Of a stretch of 20,700 nt of DNA, positions 1 through 7,657 are shown piece by piece. The translations under genes and the position numbers were made by a program. The stretch lies in NCBI GenBank assembly GCA_002479455.1, contig DLNB01000041.1, positions 1 through 20,700 of the forward strand. The letters run 5' to 3'. The first letter of the stretch is position 1; every line of letters begins with the position of its first letter. Under the pieces are notes generated by a model. It ran no database searches. It saw only the letters and a list, made by a program, of their open reading frames with translations, and was not told where the DNA came from. This stretch comes from Acetothermia bacterium UBA7521 (GTDB lineage: Bacteria; Bipolaricaulota; Bipolaricaulia; Bipolaricaulales; Bipolaricaulaceae).

Positions 1-150
1 ACCCACGAGAAGGTCCACTCCGTACCCCAAGCCGAACCCCGCGGCGGCACCACCGGCCACAAGAAACCCCAACTGACCGACGAGGGGCAGGCTCGCCAGG
101 ACCTCTCGGTACGGGTCAAATGTCGTGCCAATCCTCCGTCGTGGGGACAT
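1..150 (-). CDS. AtpZ/AtpI-like small membrane protein, N-terminal part
   Basis: This open frame starts at an ATG at 150 and runs off the left edge, giving 50 residues. After a short basic start (MSPRRRIG) comes a Gly-rich hydrophobic stretch with the pieces GQLGFLVAGG and GLGYGVDLLVG. That pattern (GQLG, Gly-rich turn, LGY..D) resembles the first transmembrane hairpin of AtpI/AtpZ proteins, which are encoded ahead of F-type ATP synthase genes and assist c-ring assembly or ion supply. A GTGGAG stretch five bases upstream can serve as ribosome binding site. The start lies inside the end of spoVS, a 35-base overlap in another frame, suggesting translational coupling. The family call rests on a short fragment; any small Gly-rich membrane protein is possible. 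ATP synthase subunit genes just to the left would confirm it. Confidence 0.5.
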   Translation of the reverse strand, partial: MSPRRRIGTTFDPYREVLASLPLVGQLGFLVAGGAAAGFGLGYGVDLLVG

Positions 151-472
151 GGGGCTCCACAGGTGGACGGGGGGCGTCTGCGCGGCGGCGCGGGCGCAGC
201 ACCGGGACCGGGGTTCGCGATCGAACCGTGAAGCGAATTCCCGTCCTTGTTTCGTCGCTCACATCCACCTCGACGAACGAGGGGACGAAGTACAGGTCCA
301 CGCCGCTGGAGGCCACGTAACCGCGGGCGATGGCGATGCACTTCACCGCCTGGTTCACCGCCTTGGGACCGATAGCCTGCAACTCAGCTCTTCCCTCCTC
401 GCGAAACGCGTTCGCTACCGCTCCCGCGGCCGAACTGACCTCCGAGGTGGATGCGATTTTGAGGATATTCAC
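116..472 (-). CDS. spoVS: Stage V sporulation protein S (SpoVS) family, with C-terminal tail
   Basis: The first 86 or so residues match the SpoVS family closely: MNILKIASTSEVSSAAGAVA, then AIGPKAVNQAVKCIAIARGY and a VDVSDE.RTGIRF end. SpoVS is a small Alba-like protein first known from Bacillus sporulation but also widespread in non-sporulating Thermus and related bacteria; its biochemical role is unsettled, with nucleic-acid binding likely from the fold. The protein here has 118 residues against about 86 usually, because of a Pro/Arg-rich tail from about residue 88. Start is GTG at 472 behind a strong AAGGAGGGGG ribosome binding site. It follows rny by 11 bases; the two genes are also close together in Bacillus, which supports a link to RNA metabolism. 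No other sporulation gene is visible. Confidence 0.93.
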   Translation of the reverse strand: MNILKIASTSEVSSAAGAVANAFREEGRAELQAIGPKAVNQAVKCIAIARGYVASSGVDLYFVPSFVEVDVSDETRTGIRFTVRSRTPVPVLRPRRRADAPRPPVEPHVPTTEDWHDI

Positions 473-483
473 CGTCCCCCTCC

Positions 484-2103
484 TTAGCGGGCTGTGTCCA
501 CGAATTGAGCTTGACGGACGACGGTCACCTTGATCTCCCCTGGGTACTGGACCTGTTCTTCGATCCTGCGCGCAATATCATACGCGAGCTTCGCTGCCAT
601 GTCATCCGTCGTCTTCTCGGGCCGCACGATCACCCGCACCTCACGTCCGGCTTGGATCGCGTACGCCTCCTTCACCAGGGGGTAGGCCACCGCGATCTTC
701 TCCAGCTCTTGCAGCCGCTGGCAGTATCGTTCATAGGTTTCTTGACGCGCCCCGGGTCGGGCTGCAGACAGAGTATCCGCAGCCTGGATCAGGACCGCGG
801 TCACAGTGGAGGGATCAGCCTGCCCATGGTGGGAGGCAATCGCGTTCACGATCGGCCACGGCTCGCCGGCACGGCGGGCGAGATCAGCCCCGATGAGCGC
901 GTGCGGTCCTTCCACATCGTGGTCCACGGCTTTGCCGATATCGTGAAGGAGCCCTGCTCGTTTGGCAGGCTTGGGGTCGATCCCAATCTCCTCAGCGAGC
1001 AGCCGCGCGAGGAAGCTGACCTCAAGCGCATGCTGGAGTTGATTCTGGCCGTAACTGGTGCGGAAGTGAAGCCGGCCCAGCAGCTGGATGAGGTCGCTGG
1101 GCAGGTCGAGCCCCACCTCAAATGCCGCCTTCTCGCCTGCCTCGATGATCGCCTCTTCCACGCGGTCCTTCGCCTTGCGCACCGTCTCCTCGATCCGGGC
1201 GGGGTGGATCCGGCCGTCTTCGAGAAGCTTCTCCAGCGCAACCCGGCCGATCTCCCTCCGCACGGGGTGAAACGAGGACAAGACCACCGCCTCGGGCGTG
1301 TCGTCCACCAAGACCTCGACCCCAGTCAACGCCTCGAACGCGCGGATGTTGCGTCCGTCGCGTCCGATGATGCGCCCTTTGTACTCGTCGTTGGGGAGGG
1401 GGACCGTGGTCACCGTGGCTTCCTCGGCGTAGTCAAGGGCGTAACGCTGGACGGCGTTGGCGAGGATTCGGCGTGCGCGGCGCTCCGCCTCTTGGGTTGT
1501 GCGCCGTTCCACCTCGCTGATCTTGCGAGCGAAGTACCGCTCCGAGTCGGCTTCCACCAGTTTCAGGAGGTATTCTTTGGCCTCTTCTTCCGTGAGGCCG
1601 GTCAGCCGCTCAAGGAGCGTCTGTTCCTCACGGAGCAATTCCTGACCTGTCTCCAAGAGGTGGACGACCTCGGCCTCGTCCTGGCGGATCGAAGCCTCAA
1701 TCGCCTCTAAATGCTGAGCCTTTTTGCCGAGACGCTCCTCCCGCTGGCGAAGGCGCTCGTCAAGCTGAACGAGCTCAGCTTCCTTCTTTCGCAGGCGTTC
1801 CTCTTCCCGCTCCCGCAACTCCTCGACCTCGTGCTGGGTGAGGAGGATCCGCTCGCGGTGAACTCGCTCTGCTTCCCCACGGGCTTCGGTGAGGATCGCC
1901 TCAGCCCGCTGGCTCACGGTGCGACGGCGCGCGCGGGCCAGCAGGAGCCCTAGTCCTGTTCCCAAGGCAAGGGCGAACAGGCCAAGCGCAACCGAAGACC
2001 ACGGAAACGGTGTCCCCGGTGTCGGCGGCGGCGTCCCTGCCTGAGCCTGAGCCCACGCCGGCACGACCAAACCAACTGCGGCGATCCAGCCTATCCAGAA
2101 CAT
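484..2103 (-). CDS. rny: Ribonuclease Y
   Basis: Membrane-anchored endoribonuclease that initiates mRNA decay. The 539 residues show, in order: a signal-peptide-like segment (about 1-21, ending AWAQA), a Pro-rich linker, a transmembrane helix (about 36-57), a charged coiled coil (about 60-210), a KH domain with the GRDG loop at 247-250, and an HD domain with H358 and the H387-D388 pair in LLHDIGK, further His around 401 and 425-426, and D443. Typical family length is about 520. The start ATG at 2103 follows a GAGGAG ribosome binding site. The extra hydrophobic segment ahead of the usual anchor is odd; either it is cleaved or it makes a second membrane pass. The gene lies between the RND exporter and spoVS in one transcription direction with gaps of 28 and 11 bases. 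Confidence 0.96.
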   Translation of the reverse strand: MFWIGWIAAVGLVVPAWAQAQAGTPPPTPGTPFPWSSVALGLFALALGTGLGLLLARARRRTVSQRAEAILTEARGEAERVHRERILLTQHEVEELREREEERLRKKEAELVQLDERLRQREERLGKKAQHLEAIEASIRQDEAEVVHLLETGQELLREEQTLLERLTGLTEEEAKEYLLKLVEADSERYFARKISEVERRTTQEAERRARRILANAVQRYALDYAEEATVTTVPLPNDEYKGRIIGRDGRNIRAFEALTGVEVLVDDTPEAVVLSSFHPVRREIGRVALEKLLEDGRIHPARIEETVRKAKDRVEEAIIEAGEKAAFEVGLDLPSDLIQLLGRLHFRTSYGQNQLQHALEVSFLARLLAEEIGIDPKPAKRAGLLHDIGKAVDHDVEGPHALIGADLARRAGEPWPIVNAIASHHGQADPSTVTAVLIQAADTLSAARPGARQETYERYCQRLQELEKIAVAYPLVKEAYAIQAGREVRVIVRPEKTTDDMAAKLAYDIARRIEEQVQYPGEIKVTVVRQAQFVDTAR

Positions 2104-2131
2104 TCAGTGTTCTCCTCGTGTTCGGATCACT

Positions 2132-4939
2132 TTATTCTCTCGGTTTCGCTTTCTCAACCAGTGTCGCCGCTGCCGCGGGGAGGAACGTCAGGCTCCACAG
2201 AAGCGTGAATCCCAACCCGAGGAGGGCCGATGTGCCGAGCAGTCGGAGGCCCGGGGTGTGGGCAGCGAGCAAGGCCCCAAACGTGGCCATCGTGGTCAAC
2301 GAACTGACCGCGATCGGTACGATACTCGCCGCCGCCCCTCGCACCGCCGCATCCCCGCCTGCGGACCGCTCTTCGTCCACCCGGTGCAGGAGGTGTACGG
2401 CGCTGTCCACGCCGATTCCGATCAGGAGAGGCGAGATGACGATGTTGGTGAAGTTGAACTGGATTCCGAGAAGGTTCATCCCGGCCAGCATCCATACGTA
2501 ACCCATCGCCAATGGGGCCAGCGCCAGCGCTGCCTCACTGGCCTGCGGGAAATCGCGCCACACCAGAAGGAAGATGATCACGATAGCGAGGACTGTCGAC
2601 AGCAGGAAGTCGCGCCGCATGTACTCCTCGAGCTGGGCAGTGACCTCCGGAATGCCAAACCGCTCCACCCCGAGTCCGTCCGCCCAGTCGAGGAATGCTT
2701 GCAGATTGGTCTTCGTCAAGATGGCGCGCGTTACCCGCGCCTCAACGACGTACCTCCCGCTCTTCGTGGCATACTGCGACCGCATTTCCACAGGGAGAAG
2801 TGCGAGGATTTGATTGAGCAGGTCAGCCTCAGGGGGGAGGTCCGCGATCTTGTCGACGAACTCCCCCACCACGGCGAGATCTGCCGACATCTTCTCCATT
2901 CGGACAGCACTTTCCATCACATCTACGTCCTCCAGGTTCCACAGCAGGTGGACGAGATCGATCGATCCTTCGGACAGGGCCTCCGCAAGCTTGATTTGTC
3001 CAGTCAGTACAGCGACGAGTTCGCGCTTCGAGAGGTCCACGATCAGGGTACGAAGTGCTCCCAAGGTCTTGTCCCATCCCTCGAGCCAGTTGCCCAAGCT
3101 ATCCACGCCATGCTGCACGTCAGCTATAGGGAGATCGAGGATCGAGTCCCTGCCTCCCAGCAGCTCTTTCGGGAGAAGTCCACGCACCGAGGAGGTGGAG
3201 TGCACCAACGGTTGACGAGCGAGTTCCGCTTCCAGAGGGGCGATATCGTCGGGATGATCCACGAAGAACCGGAATGAGTCCCCCAGCCACACATCACCCG
3301 CAAACTCGCGCGTGACCGTGGTCAGGAGGGTCTGGCCCGGCGTGACGGGGGCCAGCTCGTCCGACACAAAGCGAAACTGCACACGGGTTGCTTGGTACAG
3401 CACCGCCCCGGTGAGAATCAACCCCACCGCCACGATTCCCGGCCGCAGACGGAGGAACCGTCGGTACACGGGCCGCAGCGCAGTTGTGGAAGCGATGGGG
3501 CGCCTACGGGAGGAGGGGCGGCGATCCCGCGTGGTTAGGGAAACCAGGGCGGGGGTCAGGAGAATCGTCGTCAAGAACGAGATGAGGATTCCCAATGATG
3601 CGATGGCCCCCATCTCCCACATGGCGCGGGAATGCGAGAGGAGAAGACAACTGAACACCACAGCCGTGGTTATCGCTGCGGTGAGGCAGGCGCTGCCCTT
3701 CGTCCGGACCGCCGTGGTCAATGCTTCCTTGACCCGCGCACCTCTCGATCTCTCCTCGACGTACCGGGACAGGATGTGGATCGAGTAGTCGATTCCTAGA
3801 CCGAGGATGAGGGCGGGCAGAAACACGGTGAGGAGGTTGAACCCTCCGACTGCGATCTTGGCCCACGCCATGGTGAACAGGGCGGAGACAAGCACTGGCA
3901 CCACTGCCGCCAGGCACAAGAGCGGACTCGCGAACGCCAGGAGCACCAACACGAACACCGCGGTCGAGGACACGATCGTTACCAGGTTCATGTCGCGGCG
4001 GATGATCTCATCGGTCTCCACTGTCGTTACGTAGGTTCCCCCGATGCCCACAGTCACCCCGAGGTCATCAAGATCCGCCTGGCTCACCGCCTCTCGTACG
4101 AAGCGGGTCACGGACTGATTGTAGGGGAGCGAGTCAAACGGACGACGTGTTGGCCAGATCTGAAGGATCAGCCGGGTGCGATCCCGGGATACGATCGGTT
4201 CGCCCTCATCCTCAGGTGCAGGCCGGTCGAGGACGGTTCGGGAGATTCCCGCTGCCTTGGAGAGCAGGGGTTGTTGACCAACCGTGGCTGTCAGCAGGTG
4301 CAGAACGGCGTGTCCAGCGGTGGTGAGTTCGCGAAGCGCCGCGGCGACCGCTGAGGGATCAGGCGTTATCGTGTCCACAGAGGCGACGGTGTCCTCCAAG
4401 GGGCGGATCGTTGGCAATCCGGGGAAGTTCGCCTGGACCTCACGGGCAATCGCTCGCAGGCTCTCCAATTCCTCTGAAGAGAGGGTACGGAAGATGAGCA
4501 GCTCTGGTGGAACTGCGGTTCCCTTCCCTACTCGGTAGGAAGCGGCGGCGAGGTCTGGGTTATCGTCAAGGTCAAGCTTCTGGATGACCCGTTCGGCGGC
4601 CATGGACAGGATTTCTTCGCGCTCAGCTAGATCCGAAGGGGGGGAGGAGAGGGTGAACAGAACAGCGATGATCTCCGTGCTGGCCATCTCCTGTTCGATA
4701 GATTGGAACTTGACTACCAGCGGATCCTGCTGGGGCAACAGATCGAGGTATGCGGTGCGGATCGGGAAATCCTGGATGTAGAGGTAGGCAAGGAAGGTCA
4801 AACCGACGAACAGAACAACGATGACCAGTGGCCACCGGGTAGAAACTCCGGCCAGGAAGAGAAACAGGCGATCCCGAAGCCGCAGAGGGCTAGCGGGCTT
4901 GGGCTCGTTCGCCGGACGGCGTGCGGATGGTGATGGCAT
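2132..4939 (-). CDS. RND/MMPL family exporter
   Basis: A 935-residue protein with the duplicated architecture of single-chain RND transporters (COG1033/MMPL type). An N-terminal membrane helix (about 37-54) is followed by a large extracytoplasmic domain (about 55-315) and a cluster of five or six helices (about 318-470); then another helix (about 500), a second soluble domain, and a second helix cluster to the C terminus. Both halves carry the proton-relay type motif: GLGIDYS (D384) and GIGVDSA (D845). Relatives export lipids, hopanoids or small hydrophobic compounds; the substrate cannot be read here. The only in-frame ATG upstream of the first helix is at 4939, inside the end of nusA (50-base overlap) and without a clear ribosome binding site, so translation may depend on nusA or begin at a later non-ATG codon. 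Confidence 0.9.
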   Translation of the reverse strand: MPSPSARRPANEPKPASPLRLRDRLFLFLAGVSTRWPLVIVVLFVGLTFLAYLYIQDFPIRTAYLDLLPQQDPLVVKFQSIEQEMASTEIIAVLFTLSSPPSDLAEREEILSMAAERVIQKLDLDDNPDLAAASYRVGKGTAVPPELLIFRTLSSEELESLRAIAREVQANFPGLPTIRPLEDTVASVDTITPDPSAVAAALRELTTAGHAVLHLLTATVGQQPLLSKAAGISRTVLDRPAPEDEGEPIVSRDRTRLILQIWPTRRPFDSLPYNQSVTRFVREAVSQADLDDLGVTVGIGGTYVTTVETDEIIRRDMNLVTIVSSTAVFVLVLLAFASPLLCLAAVVPVLVSALFTMAWAKIAVGGFNLLTVFLPALILGLGIDYSIHILSRYVEERSRGARVKEALTTAVRTKGSACLTAAITTAVVFSCLLLSHSRAMWEMGAIASLGILISFLTTILLTPALVSLTTRDRRPSSRRRPIASTTALRPVYRRFLRLRPGIVAVGLILTGAVLYQATRVQFRFVSDELAPVTPGQTLLTTVTREFAGDVWLGDSFRFFVDHPDDIAPLEAELARQPLVHSTSSVRGLLPKELLGGRDSILDLPIADVQHGVDSLGNWLEGWDKTLGALRTLIVDLSKRELVAVLTGQIKLAEALSEGSIDLVHLLWNLEDVDVMESAVRMEKMSADLAVVGEFVDKIADLPPEADLLNQILALLPVEMRSQYATKSGRYVVEARVTRAILTKTNLQAFLDWADGLGVERFGIPEVTAQLEEYMRRDFLLSTVLAIVIIFLLVWRDFPQASEAALALAPLAMGYVWMLAGMNLLGIQFNFTNIVISPLLIGIGVDSAVHLLHRVDEERSAGGDAAVRGAAASIVPIAVSSLTTMATFGALLAAHTPGLRLLGTSALLGLGFTLLWSLTFLPAAAATLVEKAKPRE

Positions 4940-5837
4940 AACCGGTGAGCTTGGCCGCCAGTTCTACGTTGTGTCCATCGCGACCGATGGCAAGTGAGAT
5001 GTCGCTCCCCGGAACAGTGACCACGGCCGTCCTGGCGGGCTCATCGAGTTCGATCTCCAAGGTGCTTGCCGGGGCAAGTCCTCCACGGATCACCTGCCGC
5101 ACGTCCTCGTTCCAGCGCACGATGTCCACCTTCTCTCCCGAGAGCTCACGACTCACGGCTCGGATTCGGCTTCCACCGGGTCCGATGCAGCTCCCCACCG
5201 GATCGATCCGTGGATCCACCCCCCGCACGAGGACCTTCGACTTCACCCCCGCCAACCGCGCCACCTTCACCACTTCCAGCATGCTCTGTTCAAGCTCCGG
5301 CACCTCGAGGGAGAGGAGCCGGGCAACGAAATCGGGATTGGCGCGGGACACGTAGATCCGGGGATCACCTTGGGTTCGGTCCACCTGGTAGAGGTAGGTG
5401 CGCAGCCGGCGACCGGGGACATAGCGCTCCGTCGGCATCCGTTCCTCGCTCGGGAGAAGTGCCTCCACCTCGCCGAGGTTAATCCACACGTCGCGACCTT
5501 CGAACCGATGGACGAACCCGTGAAGGATCTCCCCGATCCGCGACGCGTACATTTCGTAGAGACCTTCCCGGCGGTGGCGGAGGATCTCGCGGCGGAAGAA
5601 GTCCTCGGCGCGACGGGACTCGATGCGGCCCAGCTGTTTGACGAGATCGAACTCCTCTCCGTTGACGCGAACATCTCCCGAGCGTCGGTCGATCTCCACC
5701 AACGGCGGTTCGTCGCCGCCGAACTTTGCCTGATGAGCAGAAGCAATCGCTTTCTCAATCGCCCCAAACGCTACTTCGCGGTCAATCCCACGGGCGCGGG
5801 CCATCTCCTCAATGGCCTCCAAAAACTCAATGTTCAT
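4890..5837 (-). CDS. nusA: Transcription elongation/termination factor NusA
   Basis: NusA binds RNA polymerase and nascent RNA and modulates pausing, termination and antitermination. The 315 residues contain the N-terminal polymerase-binding domain (about 1-100), an S1 domain (about 103-165), and KH1 and KH2 with GPGG at 219-222 and GRDG at 285-288. The family-specific stretch DPVGSCIGPGGSRIR is clear. It stops soon after KH2, so the acidic repeats of the E. coli protein are absent, as in many bacteria. ATG at 5837 overlaps the rimP stop as ATGA, and an AGGGA stretch precedes it. The rimP-nusA pair is the classical arrangement, but ylxR and infB do not follow; an RND exporter does. Confidence 0.97.
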   Translation of the reverse strand: MNIEFLEAIEEMARARGIDREVAFGAIEKAIASAHQAKFGGDEPPLVEIDRRSGDVRVNGEEFDLVKQLGRIESRRAEDFFRREILRHRREGLYEMYASRIGEILHGFVHRFEGRDVWINLGEVEALLPSEERMPTERYVPGRRLRTYLYQVDRTQGDPRIYVSRANPDFVARLLSLEVPELEQSMLEVVKVARLAGVKSKVLVRGVDPRIDPVGSCIGPGGSRIRAVSRELSGEKVDIVRWNEDVRQVIRGGLAPASTLEIELDEPARTAVVTVPGSDISLAIGRDGHNVELAAKLTGYAITIRTPSGERAQAR

Positions 5838-6280
5838 CGGTGTCCCTGTTCGTAGACGATGCGGGCTGAAGCGATCTCGGTGAACGGAATCTCCGTTTCC
5901 GTCCCATCGAGAACGATCGCCCCCGGTGCGACATGGGTGAGCCGCCCGCGATGTGAGCTTCCCTGTTGGGTCCTCACCTGGATCAGCTTCCCCACGGCCT
6001 GGACGTAGTGCCGGGGATCGAGAAGTGCTCGCTCTACCCCGGGAGACGACACCTCAAGCAGATAGGAATTGGGTACAGGATCTTCCTCGTCCAACAGGGA
6101 ACCGATCATCCGGTTTGCTCGGGCGCAATCGTCGAGGGTCACTCCCCCCGGACGATCCACCTGTACCGCAAGTTGCATTCGTTGCCCCTGGCGGCGAAGC
6201 TCCCAGTGGTACACCTCCACTTCGGCCTCGGCAGCGCCCCGGTGCACGAGTGCATCGAGTTTTTTCTGAACCCTTTCCAT
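5834..6280 (-). CDS. rimP: Ribosome maturation factor RimP
   Basis: RimP assists 30S subunit maturation. The 148 residues show the family core with LEVSSPGVERALLDPRHY in the middle (the SPG..R.L pattern) and a C-terminal SH3-like domain with an IPFTEIASARI end. The open frame extends upstream to 6688, but those residues lie opposite the pseudouridine synthase gene and look unlike RimP; ATG at 6280 gives the normal length. There is no evident ribosome binding site before this ATG, but a TATAAT box ends seven bases upstream, suggesting a leaderless message. It is the first gene of the leftward run and is translationally coupled to nusA by ATGA. Confidence 0.95.
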   Translation of the reverse strand: MERVQKKLDALVHRGAAEAEVEVYHWELRRQGQRMQLAVQVDRPGGVTLDDCARANRMIGSLLDEEDPVPNSYLLEVSSPGVERALLDPRHYVQAVGKLIQVRTQQGSSHRGRLTHVAPGAIVLDGTETEIPFTEIASARIVYEQGHR

Positions 6281-6287
6281 ATTTGCG

Positions 6288-6316
6288 ATTATACTTGTCG
6301 CCTGTGGCGGATACAA
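6288..6316 (-). promoter_or_regulatory. Promoter of the rimP-nusA run, likely giving a leaderless mRNA
   Basis: Read on the minus strand, TTGTAT (6316-6311), a 17-base spacer and a perfect TATAAT (6293-6288) precede the rimP ATG at 6280. Seven bases separate the -10 box from the start codon, so transcription would begin at or next to the A of ATG. The -35 box matches consensus at only three of six positions. The divergent pseudouridine synthase gene starts about 30 bases to the right, so its own signals overlap this region. Confidence 0.65.
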
Positions 6317-6324
6317 CGAACGGA

Positions 6325-7209
6325 ATGCGTCTAGATCACGTCCTGGTGGAAGAGAAGGAGGAAGGAGAGCGGCTTGACCGCCTTCTCTCCTGCCGGCTGG
6401 CGATCCCTCGTGCTCAGGCCCAGTCCCTCCTCGCTTGTGGTGCAGTACGGATCGGGGGGATGGTCCCATCCCGATCGCGACGGGTAAAAGCTGGGGAGAC
6501 GGTCGAGGTTCGCTGGGTTGGACCGGGGATCGTCCCCACCCCGGCCCCGATCCCGATCTTGCATGAGGACGATGCCCTAGTCGTGGTGAACAAGCCGCGC
6601 GGGGTTCCTGTTCATCCCGTAGGCCATACCCCTCAGGTGACGGTGGTATCCATCCTCCTCGCCCGCGGCCCGCTTGCCCCGAGCACACCGGGGCGTCCTG
6701 GAGTGGTGCATCGGTTGGATGCCGCTACCACCGGCGCCCTGGTACTGGCGAAGTCCTCGGAAGCACTCCACGGGTTGATGGAGCAGTTCCGCCGTCGGCA
6801 AGTGCAGAAGGAGTACCTGGCCCTCGTGCGCGGCGTGGTGGACGTGGCGGAGGGAGTGATCGAGGGCCGGGTGGCACGCGACGCGGCGCGACCCTGGCGG
6901 ATGCGCATTGGGGGAAGCAAGGACGCCCATACCGAGTTCTCCGTGTGGATACGAGAGGAGGGACGGACCCTTCTCCTCGTTCGGCCGCACACGGGCCGGA
7001 CCCATCAGATACGGGTTCACCTGTCCACGATCGGGCATCCTGTGGTGGGGGATTCCCTCTACGGTGGGGGAGAGGGTTCTCTTCTCCTCCACGCTTGGCG
7101 GCTTGGGTTTCGCCACCCGTCTAGCGGCGCGTGGGTGGAGTGCGAGGCGGAACCTCCGCCGGAGTTCGCGTCGTCGCTCGACGCACGAGATAGTACGCGC
7201 CGGCGATGA
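6325..7209 (+). CDS. RluA/RluD family pseudouridine synthase
   Basis: Converts specific uridines, usually of 23S rRNA, to pseudouridine. An N-terminal S4 RNA-binding domain (about 15-62: ERLDRLLS, then ACGAVRIGG) precedes the catalytic domain. Family motifs are seen: VVNKPRGVPVHP (about 88-98), GVVHRLDAATTGALVLAK with catalytic D132, RPHTGRTHQIRVHL, and GDSLYGG. Length is 294 residues, normal for the family. The start is uncertain: ATG at 6325 is used here; an in-frame GTG at 6304 adds seven residues. Neither has a strong ribosome binding site. The authentic C terminus (LLHAWRLGFRHP and onward) runs 89 bases into the convergent phosphatidyltransferase gene. The exact target uridine cannot be inferred. 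Confidence 0.93.
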   Translation: MRLDHVLVEEKEEGERLDRLLSCRLAIPRAQAQSLLACGAVRIGGMVPSRSRRVKAGETVEVRWVGPGIVPTPAPIPILHEDDALVVVNKPRGVPVHPVGHTPQVTVVSILLARGPLAPSTPGRPGVVHRLDAATTGALVLAKSSEALHGLMEQFRRRQVQKEYLALVRGVVDVAEGVIEGRVARDAARPWRMRIGGSKDAHTEFSVWIREEGRTLLLVRPHTGRTHQIRVHLSTIGHPVVGDSLYGGGEGSLLLHAWRLGFRHPSSGAWVECEAEPPPEFASSLDARDSTRRR

Positions 7210-7657
7210 ACTGCGCCCCCACGGCCCCCCAGAAGACCCAGATCCCGTGAGGGGTGAGGAGGAGGAGCCCGGCCGCAAGAGCGGTGAGGACAGCCGCGGC
7301 CTTCCCCGGCCACTCCGCGGCGAACTCCCCGCGCCTTCGCCATAGAATAAGCGCTCCCACCGCCAGTCCAAGCTGAGGGATGCAGAACGCCACTAGAGCT
7401 GGCAACGAGATCCGTCCCACCGCGGCGAGCGCGGAAAACAGCCCCACATAGAACGCCTTATCCACCAACGGGTCGAGGAGTTGCCCCACGATTGTTACCT
7501 GGTGTTTCCTCCGTGCCGCCCACCCGTCGAGCACATCGGTGGCCAGCGCCCCCGTGAACACGATGAGCGCCGCTACCCAGTGCCTCCCGAGCACGGCGAG
7601 GATGGTGGGAACGAGAAGCGCCCCCCGGAGAGCGGTAAGGGCGTTGGCAATTGTCAT
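7121..7657 (-). CDS. pgsA: CDP-alcohol phosphatidyltransferase (PgsA-like)
   Basis: Integral membrane enzyme that transfers a phosphatidyl group from CDP-diacylglycerol to an alcohol; glycerol-3-phosphate is the likely acceptor (phosphatidylglycerophosphate synthase). The diagnostic motif is complete: D41..D44-G-W-A-A-R49, eight residues, G58...D62...D66. About five hydrophobic helices fill the 178 residues, a usual length. ATG at 7657 follows AGGTGAA. The open frame continues far upstream, but that part is the shadow of the next gene. The last 30 codons overlap the end of the oppositely oriented pseudouridine synthase gene. Other acceptors such as inositol phosphate or serine cannot be fully excluded from sequence alone. 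Confidence 0.9.
   Translation of the reverse strand: MTIANALTALRGALLVPTILAVLGRHWVAALIVFTGALATDVLDGWAARRKHQVTIVGQLLDPLVDKAFYVGLFSALAAVGRISLPALVAFCIPQLGLAVGALILWRRRGEFAAEWPGKAAAVLTALAAGLLLLTPHGIWVFWGAVGAQFIAGAYYLVRRATTRTPAEVPPRTPPTRR

Noticed and set aside
116..472. Sporulation capability inferred from SpoVS
   Set aside because: SpoVS occurs in many non-sporulating bacteria, and no other sporulation gene is present here.
505..1710. 401-residue open frame on the plus strand opposite rny
   Set aside because: rny on the other strand is certain; this translation has no family features and is a product of G+C-rich antisense reading.
5953..6324. Upstream extension of the pseudouridine synthase frame
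   Set aside because: It lies opposite rimP and lacks family features; the S4 domain begins just after 6325.
6281..6688. Upstream extension of the rimP frame
   Set aside because: Opposite the pseudouridine synthase gene and low-complexity; ATG at 6280 gives the normal RimP length and sits behind a promoter.
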